From assembly GCA_026936335.1 (NCBI GenBank), contig JAPMXV010000037.1:231503-295502 (forward strand): a DNA stretch of 64,000 nucleotides, given 5' to 3'. Shown piece after piece: positions 42,584-55,300 of the stretch. Origin of the DNA: Mantamonas sphyraenae (Eukaryota > CRuMs > Mantamonadidae). Position numbers and translations under genes: made by a program. Every line of letters starts with the position of its first letter. Position 1 is the stretch's first letter. The notes beneath the pieces were generated by a model. That model did no database searches, was not told the origin of the DNA, and saw nothing but the letters and a program-made list of their open reading frames with translations.

Positions 42584-42676
42584 GAGGAGAGGTGCGAAAT
42601 GGAGAAATGGAAAGTGGGTTCCGGTGCGTCGGGCCAACCAAGAAAAATTGTATTGGAATCAAGAAAAGAGAGCAGG

Positions 42677-43255
42677 ATGGCAAGCACAACAACCCAGCGC
42701 AAGGTGGGACAGAACACAGCCACAGTACAGGCGGGTGGGGAGAAGGAAAAGCCGAGCATGGCCGAGGTGCAGCAAAACTGGGCATACCGAGGAGCGATCG
42801 GCATGCTGGTGGGCATCTTCTTTGGACTGGTGATGGAGAAGAGCAAGGTGAACTTGCCTGGAGTCATCCGGATGACGTTTATGCTGGAAGGATTCACAAT
42901 GTTCAAGTTTTTCGCGGTGGGGTCGGCAGTGGGCATGCTGTGTGTGGCTCTGCTGCTGGCTATGGGCAAGTACAAGCGCGACCCAGGTGTAGGTTGTCAC
43001 GTGGGAGCGTGGTGGTGTGGGGAGAGGACGGAAGGAGCGGAAAGAGCGAACGGGCGGATTGATGTCCGGACATCAGTCCGGAGTGCTCGCGATGCTCAGG
43101 ATGCGTGGGGAGGGTGACGGGACAGGGACAGTGAGATCGGCTGTTGTGTGTGGAGATACTGTGCTTTGCTGAAGCAAACAGGGGTGCACCACGTTGATGC
43201 TGTCGATCTGGGGAGTTGTGGAGATGCTTGGAGAGATGCTGACACACGATGGACA

Positions 43256-43289
<34 letters not shown>

Positions 43290-44230
43290 AGAAATTCCAC
43301 GTGGTGCCTGTGGCAGTGGGATCGCTGATGCTTGGCGCTGGCATGGCCATCAGCGGGTCGTGCCCTGGCACGATGGCAGTGCAGGTGGGCGCCGGACAGC
43401 ATTACGCTTGGATCATCATTGCAGGTGCCTACGCAGGAGTGACGGTGTACTCGCTGCTGAGCGACCGCATCCACGCGTCGGGCTTCTACAACGCGTGGAA
43501 CTTGGGTCCGTTGACAATGGACGGGATGCTGGGAGTCAAGGATGAACGGTCGATGTGGAAGGTGGGCGTGGTGATGGCATTGACGCTGGGCGGACTGGCA
43601 GCAGTGTCGGAGGTTGTGTCGCCAAGCGGGGCAGAGATCGGCATGCTGGTGGACTATGTGGAGAACGCGGACAGCGTGAAGGAGTACGTGACCGGGGCCA
43701 ACTGGTTCACGATGAACAAGTTTGCGTACTCGGGTATCATGGGAGGCATCTTTGTGGGTCTGCTGCAGCTGCCGACGATCATGCTGAGCGGGGGTCTGCT
43801 GGGCGCAAGCTCGGTGTACGTGGCAGTGAGCGGACACACGGTGCACAAGCTGGCACCCAAGGTGGACGTGCACTCGATTCCGTACTACAAGCGCCTCATG
43901 TACAGCCCCAAGGCGGTGCAGCAAGGCGGGATGGCGCTTGGGGCAGCGCTGGCGTCGTGGATGAGCTCGTCGATGACCGACGCGGTGCTGGAGCCGATGA
44001 AGTATGATGTTCGCAGCGTGATTGCCTATTTCATGGGCGGGTTCCTGTTTCTGTTTGGGGCGCGTCTGGCAGGAGGGTGCACGAGCGGGAACGGCCTGAG
44101 CGGGACGTCGCAGCTGCAGCTGAAGGGAATGCTCGCTGCAGCCGGGATTTTTGGTGGGGGCATCGCGACGTCGCTGGCCATGAAGGCTGCGGGGATTCTG
44201 CCGTACCCGTCTGCGAACTTTGTGTGGTGA
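42677..44230 (+). CDS. YeeE/YedE-family transporter (thiosulfate/sulfur uptake type)
   Basis: Membrane protein with about nine to ten helices. Exons 42677-42988 and 43292-44230 join at a codon boundary; 416 residues. The signature of the family is two Cys motifs placed in re-entrant loops: SGSCPGTMAVQVGAG (about residue 125) and LAGGCTSGNGLSGTSQLQLK (about 364). In bacterial TsuA these hold the Cys residues that pass thiosulfate. Segments such as GIFFGLVMEKSKVNLPGVI, VPVAVGSLMLGAGMAISGS and SVIAYFMGGFLFLFGARLAG fit. Many eukaryotes lack the family, so a bacterial origin is possible; it now has a spliceosomal intron with a long (CA)n tract before the acceptor. Substrate is inferred from the family, not shown. 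Confidence 0.85.
43258..43288. repeat. (CA)n tract before a splice acceptor
   Basis: A CA dinucleotide run inside the transporter intron, immediately before the acceptor ACATACACAG at 43291. Similar CA runs sit at 10693-10719, 14780-14798 and 31961-31979, and complementary GT runs at 3789-3830 and 32549-32573, mostly within introns or just outside coding sequence. Confidence 0.85.
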
Positions 44231-44628
44231 CGGGAATGAAAATCGGCATTGGGAAATGAGTGTGTGTGTGTGGCGGTCGGCGGTCGAGTCGCTGGCGGGA
44301 CAAACACAAAGATGGACCGACAAGGTGGGTTGATGTGTGTTGACAGAGTGGGTGTCAGTGTGTTGTTTTTGGCAATGGTGGTTGGTGGGTGCAGTGCGGG
44401 GGAATGCGTTCAACCAGCTTCGCTTCCGGCGGGGCAAGGAGTCTTGGCAAGCGCAACGGCAGCATGCAACGCATCTAACAACCGGCGCATTTTCACAGAA
44501 TCAGAGTCTGAAGGTGGGTGGGCTGGTGGTTTGAGAATGCCTGGTGATGGAGAGGGAGAGGAAAGGTGGCCGACGGAAGGGAGGGGGAAAGATGGTGCAC
44601 ACGCGCTCACAACAGCAGAGCAGACGAA
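44231..44628. other. Intergenic stretch, no supported gene
   Basis: About 400 bases between the transporter and the LRR gene. A short frame at 44312-44515 (MDRQGGLMCVDRVGVSVLFL) has one hydrophobic segment and ends near a GTGGGT donor-like site. It may be an upstream exon of the LRR gene or nothing. I see no RNA gene or repeat. Confidence 0.5.
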
Positions 44629-46203
44629 ATGAGCTTGCTGGATGTGGATGATTGGGTGGCCCTGTTGCAGGATGGGGATCATGAACGGGTGTGTAGTGCA
44701 CTGGACGCAGAAGGAAAGGTGGGTTGGGACGGGGAAGCAGTGACGTTTTGCACCTCAAGAAGAGGATGAAGAACAACAATGGGGGGTGTGTTGACACGTG
44801 GGCCACAGGAGTTGTGTATCGATGTCATGCAGATCGGAGACGACGAGGTGACAGCGCTGGCGCAGGCACTGAGGAAGAACAGCAGCTTGAAGAGACTGAG
44901 TCTCAGACACAACAGCATCGGGGAAGAAGGAGCAGCAGCACTGGCGCAGGCACTGAGTGAGAACAGCAGCTTGCAGACACTGGACCTCAGTTTCAACAGC
45001 ATCCTCGCAGAAGGAGCAACAGCACTGGCACGGGCACTGAGAGGGAACAGAGGCTTGCAGACACTGGACCTCAATTGCAACAGCATCGGTGTAGAAGGTG
45101 CAAAAGCACTGGCACAGGTACTGAAGGAGAACAGCAGCTTGCAGATTCTGGACCTCAGTTTCAACAGCATCCTCGCAGAAGGAGCAACAGCACTGGCACA
45201 GGCACTGAGTGAGAACAGAGGCTTGCAGACACTGAATCTATACAACAACAGCATCGGGGCGGAAGGAGCAACAGCACTGGCACAGGCACTGAGTGTCAAC
45301 AGCAGCTTGAAGAGCCTGATCCTCGAGAACGTCAGCATCCGGGCAGAAGGGGCAACAGCACTGGCACAGGCACTGCGTGTGAACAGTAGCTTGCAGATAC
45401 TAAACCTCGAAAACGTCAGCATCGGGGCAGAAGGTGCAACCGCACTTGCACAGGTACTGAGTGAGAACAGCAGCCTGCAGACACTCAGGCTCTGGAACAA
45501 TCACATCGGTGATGAGGGAGTAGCAGCACTGGCGCAGGCACTGAGTGAGAACAGCAGCTTGCAGACGTTGGACCTCAGCAGCAACGACATCGGTGATGAG
45601 GGAGTAGCAGCACTGGCGCAGGCACTGAGTGAGAACAGAAGCTTGCAGACGCTGGACCTCAGCAGCAACGACATCGGTGCAGAAGGAGCTGCAGCACTGG
45701 CCATGGTAATGGAAGTCAATCGAGTATGCTGGGACATCGTAGGCGTTGACAATGACGCTTTGCAGTCGCTGATGGGGAGGAACACGGAGAAGCACGTGGA
45801 GTTTGTGGAGTGTGGAGATGTGGAGAAGATGGCTGCGTTGAGGGAGTGGGGTGTGCCCGTGGACACGATTGCAGGGAATGGAGGTGAGGAGACCGCGTTG
45901 GAGCGAGCGGTGATGAGAAGGGATGAGGGGATGATCGAGGTGTTGCGGGAGTGGGGCGCGAGGCCGAGGATGGAAACGGTGGCGATGGTGAGCAAGAGAG
46001 GGTGGAGAAAGGCGTGGCATTGGATTGGATGGGGTGGACAGGTGGATGAGGCGATGGAGGTGGCGTTGGTGATGAATGGGGAGGAGCGGGAGGCGATGTT
46101 TGAGTGTGGAGGGATGGAGGCGTATGAGTCGACTGCACAGTGGATGACACTGCCCGATGAGGTGATGGAGAGGGTGATTGGGTGGATGGGGAGGGGAGGG
46201 TGA
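44629..46203 (+). CDS. Leucine-rich-repeat protein (ribonuclease-inhibitor/NLRC type)
   Basis: Exons 44629-44718 and 44809-46203 join at a codon boundary to give 494 residues. About ten 28-residue repeats with the form ALAQALSENSSLQTLDLSFN are coded by near-identical 84-base units from about 44850 to 45710. The repeat type (one long helix per unit) is that of ribonuclease inhibitor and NLR proteins, a horseshoe protein-binding surface. There is no NACHT or NB-ARC domain. The short N-terminus (MSLLDVDDWVALLQDGDHER) and the C-terminal part (EETALERAVMRRDEGMIEVL) look like isolated ankyrin-type helices, so the protein may be an LRR flanked by ankyrin-like caps. Recent repeat homogenisation is evident. 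Confidence 0.82.
44850..45712 (+). repeat. Tandem 84-base repeats coding LRR units
   Basis: Ten or so units of 84 bases with the shared core GCACTGGCGCAGGCACTGAG..AACAGC. Some neighbours are nearly identical (for example the units around 45516-45600 and 45600-45684), so copy number may vary by unequal exchange and may be misassembled. Confidence 0.8.
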
Positions 46204-46302
46204 GGTGGAGAGTGTGGGAATGAACAAGTTCATTCGAGGGGAGGAGGAATTGCGCGGATGCGGTACTGCACCGCATTCGTGGCCAACACAACCCATCCAG
46301 AC

Positions 46303-49300
46303 ATGATGCGATGTCTCATCATCCTCTTGTTCGTCCTCCCTTTGATCTTTGCGTCATCAGACTATGTCATCGGAGGCGAATTCACTGCGCTCAGGTCGGC
46401 CCCCGGCTCGGCCTCCGCAGACAACGCGCTTGGGCTGGCAGCACTGGACATCTCCACTTCTAGCATCACCAAGTTGCACAACTTGCGTGTTCATGGCAAC
46501 GTGCTGGCCATGCAGTACCGCGACGACGCCCTGTTTGTCGGTGGCAACTTCTGGTCAGCGATGAACGGGACGACCAACATCACCACCGCTCATTTTCTGC
46601 ACCTGGCCCCTTCAACCACAGTCTATGACGTGCCCCTGGCCCTCGATGGTGCTGTGCGTGCCATCACCCCCGCTCTCGACCAAACGGAGGGCGTTTTTGT
46701 TGGTTCGTTTCATCGTTACTGTGCAGCCCCAGGCCGCGTCCCTCTCTCGTTGTCCTGCCATGCGCCCATGCAATCGTCCCACATTTCCATCACGCCCCGG
46801 TCCCTCCCACCCGAGCTCAAGCACACCCCACATCTGCTCCCCTGCCCGTCAGCACTCCTTGCCGCCCTGCGTGACTTCTCCTGACACCTAACACCTGGAA
46901 CACAGGAGGCGATTTCTCGAGCCCGTCGCCACGTGTTGCGCGATACAGGCCGTCCACAAACTCCTTCGAAGCAATTCCCGGTGCTTCGTTCGACGGCGGC
47001 AACGTGCTGGCACTGGCAATGAGCGACCCGGACACATTGTTTGCGGCGGGAGATTTCACGAACGGCACAGGGGGCGCACGGTACATTGCCCGGTACATTG
47101 TTTCCACGTCCCAGTGGTCGTCATTGACTGCCGACCCGACACAGATCACCGGCCCCGTCGACACCCTGGCCTCTCTGGACGCCAACACCATCTTTCTCGG
47201 CGGAAGGTTCACCTTTGCGCCCGAGACAAAGGGCAACTACCTTCTGCGCTACCGAAACGACACAGACGTGTTTTCGCCGCTGTCCATGTGCACCTCCATT
47301 ACCGCCCGCGTGCGCGCCCTGGCTGTGGACAGCAACGGCACTCTGTGGATCGGCACCGACGGCCAGGCATTCATAGTTGGCAACGTGAACACTGTGTTCG
47401 ACTACATGGACTATGTGGTCGCGTACAACACGCACACATCCACCTACGAACCTCTGGTGGGCCAGAACACATTCAGCCCAGGCACGGGCATCTCATCGTA
47501 CCCTCTCGCGTTTGCTGTCCAGGGCAACACCGTGGCCATGGCGGGCAACTTCCACAACACCAGAGACGGCAAGACATACGGTCGCATTGCCATCTACGAC
47601 TCGGTGGCACACACCTGGTCGTACCCAGAGCCCGGCACGGGACTCACCTTTACAGGAGACACCTTTGCCCTCGCCTGGCGATCTGCCTCCCAGCTGCTTG
47701 TCGGTCGATCGGACGCAGAGCTGGACTTTGCTTCTGGCAGCGCCCAGCTCCTGGCTGCTGTGGACAGGGCCACAGGGGCAAAGAACGCGGATGGGACAAC
47801 CTCCTACCGCACGGGCAAGATTGAAGCCATGGTGGCTGTCGGTGACGATCTCATTGTGGCAGGCGACTTTACGACAAATTCGGAAGCCAACAAGTACCTA
47901 TACAGGCGTACTTCGACCAGTGCCCAGGTTCCCGTCTTCTCTGGTCAAGCTCCCAACGACGTGGTACGCGCGCTCACCTTCCACGCTCCTACAAACACAC
48001 TGTACTTTGGCGGCCGTTTCAGCTCAAACGGCGTTTGTCCCGAAACGCGCTGCTACTACGTGGGCTCCGTTGACACCACCTCCTGGAGGTACAGGCCGGT
48101 GTTTGCGGAATCTCTATTTTCCAGTTCTTCGTCCGGTGGTGTTCGGGCGCTGCTGCGCATCGGCAACCATCTCTTGGTCGGCGGTGACCTTGACCATGCA
48201 TCGAACAGTCGCAGTCCATATGGACCCACTGATTTCGGTGTATATGACGTCGTCCAACACGTCTGGCTGCCTGTGGGCGGGGTGAGCGGCACGGTGTACG
48301 ACATGGAGCCTGTGCCTGGAACCAGCAATGCCTACCTGGTTGGCAACTTTGAGGAGGTCAACGCGTTGAGGAGCGCCTATCTCGCTACCTTTCTGTACGC
48401 GGAAGATAGGTTCCAGCAAACCAACCCCAGTGCCAAACAGCTCGACGGGGCCGTTTACGTCATGCGCTATGATGCCACACGCAACCGCACCTGGGTTGGC
48501 GGGGCGTTTGGAAAGGTCAACGAAGCGTCCGAAAGCGCGCACTTTGCCAGCATTGACATGGACTCCCATCAGGTGCTGGGATCCTACGCCACGGCAACGA
48601 GCGTGTCACGCGCATTCGATGGCAACGTCAATGACATCGCGCTGGTCAACGGCCGCATCATTGTCGTGGGTGCATTCAACAACGTCAACGGCGTCGCCGC
48701 CAACGACCACGTGGTCGAATGGGTGCCCGAGGCCAACGAATTCCGGTCGGTGTGTGGTGGCTACCCAACAGCCATCCGCAGTGTGCACTGGGACGGGCAT
48801 CACATGCTGTACATGACGACCGAGGTGGCCAGTCCACGCATCATCGCCTGCAACCTCACCGCCAACGATGCCATGATCACAAACGCCACCACCAGTGTCA
48901 ACGGCGACGTCAACGCCATGGTTCAAGACGACCAGGACCCCAACGTCTGGTGGGTTGCAGGCGAATTCACCTCTCCTCACACCCGTTTCATGCAGTGGAA
49001 CAGCGCCACGGCACAGTACGCCGCCGTGCCCGGCACACCGTCCACCCTCAGCGGCCCTGTGCACGGCATGGTGAGCTGGAATGGCAATCTGCTGATCGCT
49101 GGTGAGTTTCAAAACGTCGACAACAAAGGATTCAGCTATCTTGCGGCGTACAATGGCTCGGCATTCCTGCCTGTGCTGTCGCAGGGGAGTCCATCACACG
49201 CGTTGGGGACCAAACTCGCGCGTTCCGCAGCCATCACACTGGTGGGCAACACAGGAAAGGCGGTGATCACCGGTGCGTTCACCTCCATCAACGGCAACCA

Positions 49301-52300
49301 ATCTTTCTCCTACTGTGCAGAGGTCGACCTCGGCACCGGTAAGCTCACCTCCCGATTCATGGACCTGTTCCCGGACTGGAAATTCGGCGAGGGCACCTAC
49401 AAGGGTGCATACTGGGTGGAGCAATTCAACGTGATGTACCTGTTGGCGGACAACAGCAACTTTAAACCTGGAAGCCAGAGGGCCATTCGCTTTGGTGTTT
49501 GGGATGATTCGCGCATGCAGCTGCGACCGGCTTCGCAGCACTCGATCAACAACCTTGTTTACACCATCGTCACAAAGAACAACATGGTGTATCTCGGGGG
49601 TGCGTTCACAACCCCGTTCCAATCCGTGATGAGCTGGAACCCGGCCACAGACACGTTTGCCGCCCTTCCATCAAGCGATGGCAGTAGCAGCACGTCCGGC
49701 TACGTGCACGACATGCTCGTGGACGGCGATGTCATTGTCCTCGTGGGATCCTTTACTACTCTCCTGGGCAAACCGGCAAATCGCATTGCCATCTGGAATG
49801 GAACGGCTGTGGACGGCGATGTTGTCGGCGTCGATAGCACAGTGAATGTGATTGTCAAAGCCAACGTCACCACAGGCCTGCAAGTGCCGTCAGACGACAC
49901 CCCAGCCACAATGGTGCCCGTGCGCAGCGCAGCGGCTGCCTTTTGCTCTCCCGTCCTCCCTGGCAACCACATGGTGTCCAGCAAGCTGTCCCAGAACGAA
50001 GCTGATCGCCAGGCCATGCATGCGGCCCGTGGTTCCACGGCAGCATGTGCCAACTGCACCAAAGCAGCCAAGCAGCTGTTTTGCCACAAGTGGTTGCCCC
50101 ACAACGGACAGCTTCCGTGTCGCTCGGAGTGTCTCAAGTTCGCCCACACGTGCGCCATCAACGCCGCTGCTGTCTGCGACGGCTATCCCACCTCTGCCTG
50201 CCAGCTGAACATTATCGACGAGGCGCCCGCATGTGTGGCTGGGTCAAACGTGTTTGCCGACCCGCCCCGCATCCTGCATCTGGCAGGAACCTTCACTGGC
50301 CAGCAAGAAAGCGACCAAAGGTTCAACCGGCGCGACCTGATGTGCTACCACACCACCACGGGCGCGTGGAATCACGCCCAGTGCGTCATCGATGGCACAG
50401 TGTACGCTGCCATCCCAGATGGCACGGGCAAGCTGTATGTGGGTGGTGTGTTTTCCTCCAGCGCCGGCGTGAGCAACTTTGGTCTCTTTGACCCTGTGTC
50501 TCAGCGTCTGCAGGCTGTGGCTGGAGTTGCACCCAATGCAGAGGTGCGCCAGATCAAGTTGCGCGATGGCTCCCTCTTCCTCTCTGGTCTGTTTACCAAC
50601 CTGGGTGGCAGCGGCGCCGACTTCATCGCCCGGTACAACCTTTCTGCATCCTCCGTCCACAAAGTCGCAACCGCCACGCAACCGAACGGCCGAGTCAACG
50701 ACTTTGAATGGAGTCTCGATGGCTCTGTGCTCTGGATTGCGGGTGCATTCACAGACCACTTCAAGGGCCTGGTGTTGGCCACGGGAGCGTACGTGCAAGG
50801 CATCCCTGGCTTGTCGGGGTCCGTGGAGACGCTGGTGCGGCTGCCGTCTGCAGACACGTTTGTGTTGGGCGGTGCATTCGACACCCTGGGAGGGTTTGAT
50901 AACACGGCAGACAATCTGGTGGTGTACAACGTGACCAATGACATGTTTGAGCAGCCCGTTCCCGGCACGGATCTCAACCTCAACGCCGCCGTGCGCACCC
51001 TGACTGCTGCTGCGGGAAAGGTGTTTGTGGGTGGCCAGTGGACCACCAACACCATGGCTGGCGTGTCCAACACCCAGTACGCGCTGCTGGTCAACCCAGC
51101 CACCCGTCAGATCGAACCCATTTCCGAAGCGGGCTCCATCAACCAGAACGTGCTCTCCAGCAGTGCCACCGGAGACTCGGTGGTGTTTGGCGGCTCGTTT
51201 TCCAGTATTGCGGGTCAGGAGAGCAGGTTCGTTGCGTCTGTGGATGCACGCACGCGGCAGCTGCGTCCGCTGGCTGATTTCAATCAGCTGCTGGCCAGCA
51301 GCGTGTTCGCCGTGCACAACGTTAGCCGCACCCGTCCGGCAGAGTATCTGCTGGGAGGCAGCTTCGATCGCAAGGTGGGTCTCTTCAGTGCTGGAGACGG
51401 CGTGTTCCGCCGCTTCGCAGGGGGTGTGCTGGACAACAGCATCTTGGCCTTGGAGCGGTACAGTGCCGACACGTGGTTTGTGGGTGGCCAATTCACCACA
51501 GTGAGCACGGATGAGAGTGTGTTTATGGTACTGGGGGGTCCCAACGTGACGGCAGACACTTGGCGGCAAGCCAGTGCCTTTGTCGACACGCTTCAGGAGC
51601 AAGGCACCAATGAGTATGGCTCCCACGTGTTGCAACACACCCCCAGTGGGGATCTGTACGTTGCCGGGAACCTGGTTGGCGTCGTTGCCGGAGGCGACAC
51701 CACGTTTGCCAACGGCATCTTCCGTCTGCCTAGCGGCGGCTCTTTAGGACCCCAACCACTGCGCGGTGGCCTTGTGGGTGGCGGGGTGAGTTTCATGGCG
51801 CAGTGGCGATCGCAGATTGTGGTTGTGGGCGCCTTCCGAAGTGTGTCCGACATCGGCCCCTCCGGTCGCTTTGCAGCCACATACGACATTCCCAGTGACA
51901 CCTGGGCTCCCCTGACCAACAGCAAGCTGATTGCGCCTGTCCGCTCGGCCTTTCTGCATGGCAACACTCTGTACCTGGGCTGTGCGGCATCGCCCTGCAT
52001 CCAGTTGGCCAGCACCGGGGGCGGAGCGTTGCAACGCTTGTCTGCCGCATCCTACGATCTCCAAACCCACGTGTGGACAGGCCTGGGAACCACCGTTGGT
52101 GGTCACACCTCACATGACATGGCGCAGGTGCTTGTCCACCGCGACCGTGTGTTCTTTGCCGACCGCGTCCATGGCCTGCTGGCCGTTCCCATGGCGTCTA
52201 CCAATCAAGAATTCCAACGCATCGGGTGCTACAATGACAAGGTGCACGCCCTGCTTCCCTACGGCGATTCCCTGATTGTGGGCGGGGCGTACCGGGGTGC

Positions 52301-55300
52301 GGGCCTGTCGCCAGCCACGTTTGTGTCTCGCTACAACCTTGTCACGGGCAAGGTCGAGTTTGCCAACGCGGTGGCGGCCGTCAACGAAGCAGTGTTGGGC
52401 TCGGTTGACCGCATGGTCATGTACAAGGGCTGGGTGGTCGCCACCGGTCCGGATCGCCGGGTGGTGCTGATCGACCCGGAAACCATGCGTGTGTCGGCCC
52501 CATCCAACCTGGACATCGGCAATGCGCTGCTCACTGGCCTTCATGTGACTGGCGACAAACTGTACGCGCTTAGTAGCACGGCTGTGAGCAAGTCCATGCA
52601 ACGCGTCGCCGCCCTCAACATCGACACCGGTGCTTACACCGCGCTGGCCAATGGAACGTCCGGTCAGGTCAACGCCCTTCTGCGCTACGGCGATCATTTG
52701 TACGTTGGAGGCCACTTTGACGTCGCTGGACACGTGTGGACGTCACCCAAGCTCGCACGGTGGGACATCTCGTCCGCACAATGGCAGCCGGCCTACAACA
52801 GGAGCAGTGGCCCACTGCAAGGGGCCGTTCGTGCGCTCATTGCGCACAATGGTGCCATTTACGTGGGGGGCGAATTTCCGGCCTCTCGCGCCACTGGGGT
52901 GTCCGCATTGGTCACCAAACTGCATCCACAATCTGGCTCCTTTGAACCGCTCTCGCTCACACGATCAGTGTCCACCGCCGGATCGTCTGTGGTCTTTGCT
53001 CTTGCGTTCCTGGACAACAAGCTGTACATTGGCGGAGACTTTACGGGCGCTGTGGGCAAGGAGCAGCTGGGCGGCGTGGTGGAGTTTTCGTCCACGCAGA
53101 ACAAGCATGTCAACTACGGTGTGCACTCTTCAACCACAGTGCGAGCTGTCGTGCTGAAACCCGGAGACGACAACATCGTTTTCGTGGGTGGCGAATTCCA
53201 AGCTGCCAACGGCGTCGCGAATTTGGGCATGTACAATCGCACTCTGCAACGCTGGTCCTATCTTGGCTACTCCTCGCCCTTTCCCAAAACGGTTTTCGGC
53301 ATCCGGGCCACCAGCGATGGTGATCTCTTTGTCGCTGGCTCGTTTGAGCGCCCGGTGAACGGCAACTACACGGTGGCTGCAGCAGTGCAACGATTCGCCC
53401 GATACACAGCTTCCACCAACGGGTTCCAGGCCCTGGCAGACGGTTCTCTTGGGTTTCGTGGCACTGGCCATGGCGTGGTGGTTGTGGGCAACCACACCTG
53501 TGTGTATGGCAACGTGATGGACAACACTGCCCTGCATCTAGGCTCCGTCGCCACCCTGGACACGGCCAACCAGCGCCTTGCCCCAGAGTACCTGGGATTT
53601 GATGGGCTGCCCAAGTCGGTGCACACTGTCACCGGAAGTGTCAACGGCCTCATTGCTGGAGGCACGTTCTCCTCGGCGCCCGATGGTCAGGGGGCGGCGG
53701 TGGGAGGGGCTTTTGTGAGCAGATTCAACAGTTCGCGGCTGTGGGACAACGTTGCTCCAGGCATGTCCTTCTCCAGCAAGGTCTGGGCCTCCATTCCGTA
53801 CGGAGCGGGCGGGCTGTTTGGTGGCGAGTTTGTGGATCTCCAGGGCCACATCGACTCCCTGGTCATGTTGACGGATTCAAATGCCCGTGCTGTGGCTTGC
53901 GACGCCATCCCATCGGCAGTGACCGCCATTGTGCGCAACGGATCGCATGTGTTCCTTGGCACCACGGCAACGACGCTGGGTGCGCAGCTGAGTGGCTCGC
54001 TCCTGCGCCTGGATCTTGACACGCACACCACAACGGCATTGGCATCCGCACAGAACGCCTACTTGGCAGGTGGGGTCAATGTGATGGTTGTGCGCGACCA
54101 GCACATGTACGTGGGAGGCAGTTTCACGGGGCTAATTCCACGCGTCCGTGCCAAGTACCTGACGCAGTACGACGTGAAAAACGCCACCTTTGTTGACCAG
54201 ACATGGAGTCCCGACTTTTCGGCAGCCATCGATGCGTCGTTTGTGGAGTCGGAAAGTGTCGTGTATGTAGGCGGCAACTTTCAGACATACGGCGGCGATG
54301 CCTCGGCGTCGTATGTGGTGCAGCTCAACCCGATCACGGGTCAAGTGGAGTCGATGAGCACGACAGGCAACAGCTACCCCAGCCGGGTGTACGCCATCAC
54401 AAAGTGCATGAATCAGCTGTACGTGGCTGGCGCGTCCGGGATCTTTGTATGGCTGGGTCGTGACTCTGGCTTTCGTAGGCTGCCCAACGGAGGTCCAACC
54501 ACCACTGTGTTCGCCCTGGCATGTCACGCCGAATCACACCTGTGGGTCGGCACAGAATCCTCGCCGTACCTGTACAAGTTTACCCTGGCATCGCAGCTTT
54601 GGAAGAGCGGCTTCCAATTGACCCAAGGTGCATCCTCAGTGTCTCCAAACGGACAGGTCAAAACGTTGACCGTGGTGGGCTCCAAGCTCTTTGTGGGAGG
54701 CTCGTTCACCACACCACAGAAGCGCGGTGTGCTGCTGGACCTGTCATCCGAGCAGTATGTACCCATGTATGGGGGCACATTCGACAACACGGTGCGTGCT
54801 TCATGCTCGCATGGCGACTGGCTGTATGTGGCGGGCGACTTTGCTGGAGTCGGCCTCAACCCCCTTCGCCGCAATCACATTGTGCGCGTCAACATCCACA
54901 CAGGGGTGTGGGTCGAAGTGGACGGAGGATTGAACGACGATGTGTACGCTTTGGTGTGTGGTGACCAATCCCTGTACGCAGCAGGCAAGTTTGGGACCGC
55001 AGCTGCACCCATCGAACTTGGCGGGCTCAAGCCGTTGGAGTTTTTGGCCTCGTACTCGTACACAACACAGCGCTGGGTACCCTTGGCCTCCAAGCTTGCG
55101 TTCGACTCGTCTCACACCTTTGCCTCGTTGTCGCTGTTGCCATCAGGCAACCTGTTGGTGGGGGGTGACTTTGCCTCCGTGCAGCCAGATGTGGCTGGAT
55201 TCCAGTGGCTTACGCGATGGAACGCAGCAACAGACCGCATTGAGCCTGTGCTTCCCGCGGAGGCCACTCTGCCGCTGGGTGGCGAAGTGTATGCCCTGCT

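Noticed and set aside
44779-44808. ATG at 44779 as the start of the LRR gene
   Set aside because: Splicing 44718 to 44809 at a CCACAG acceptor gives an in-phase N-terminal helix; the bases from 44779 then belong to the intron.
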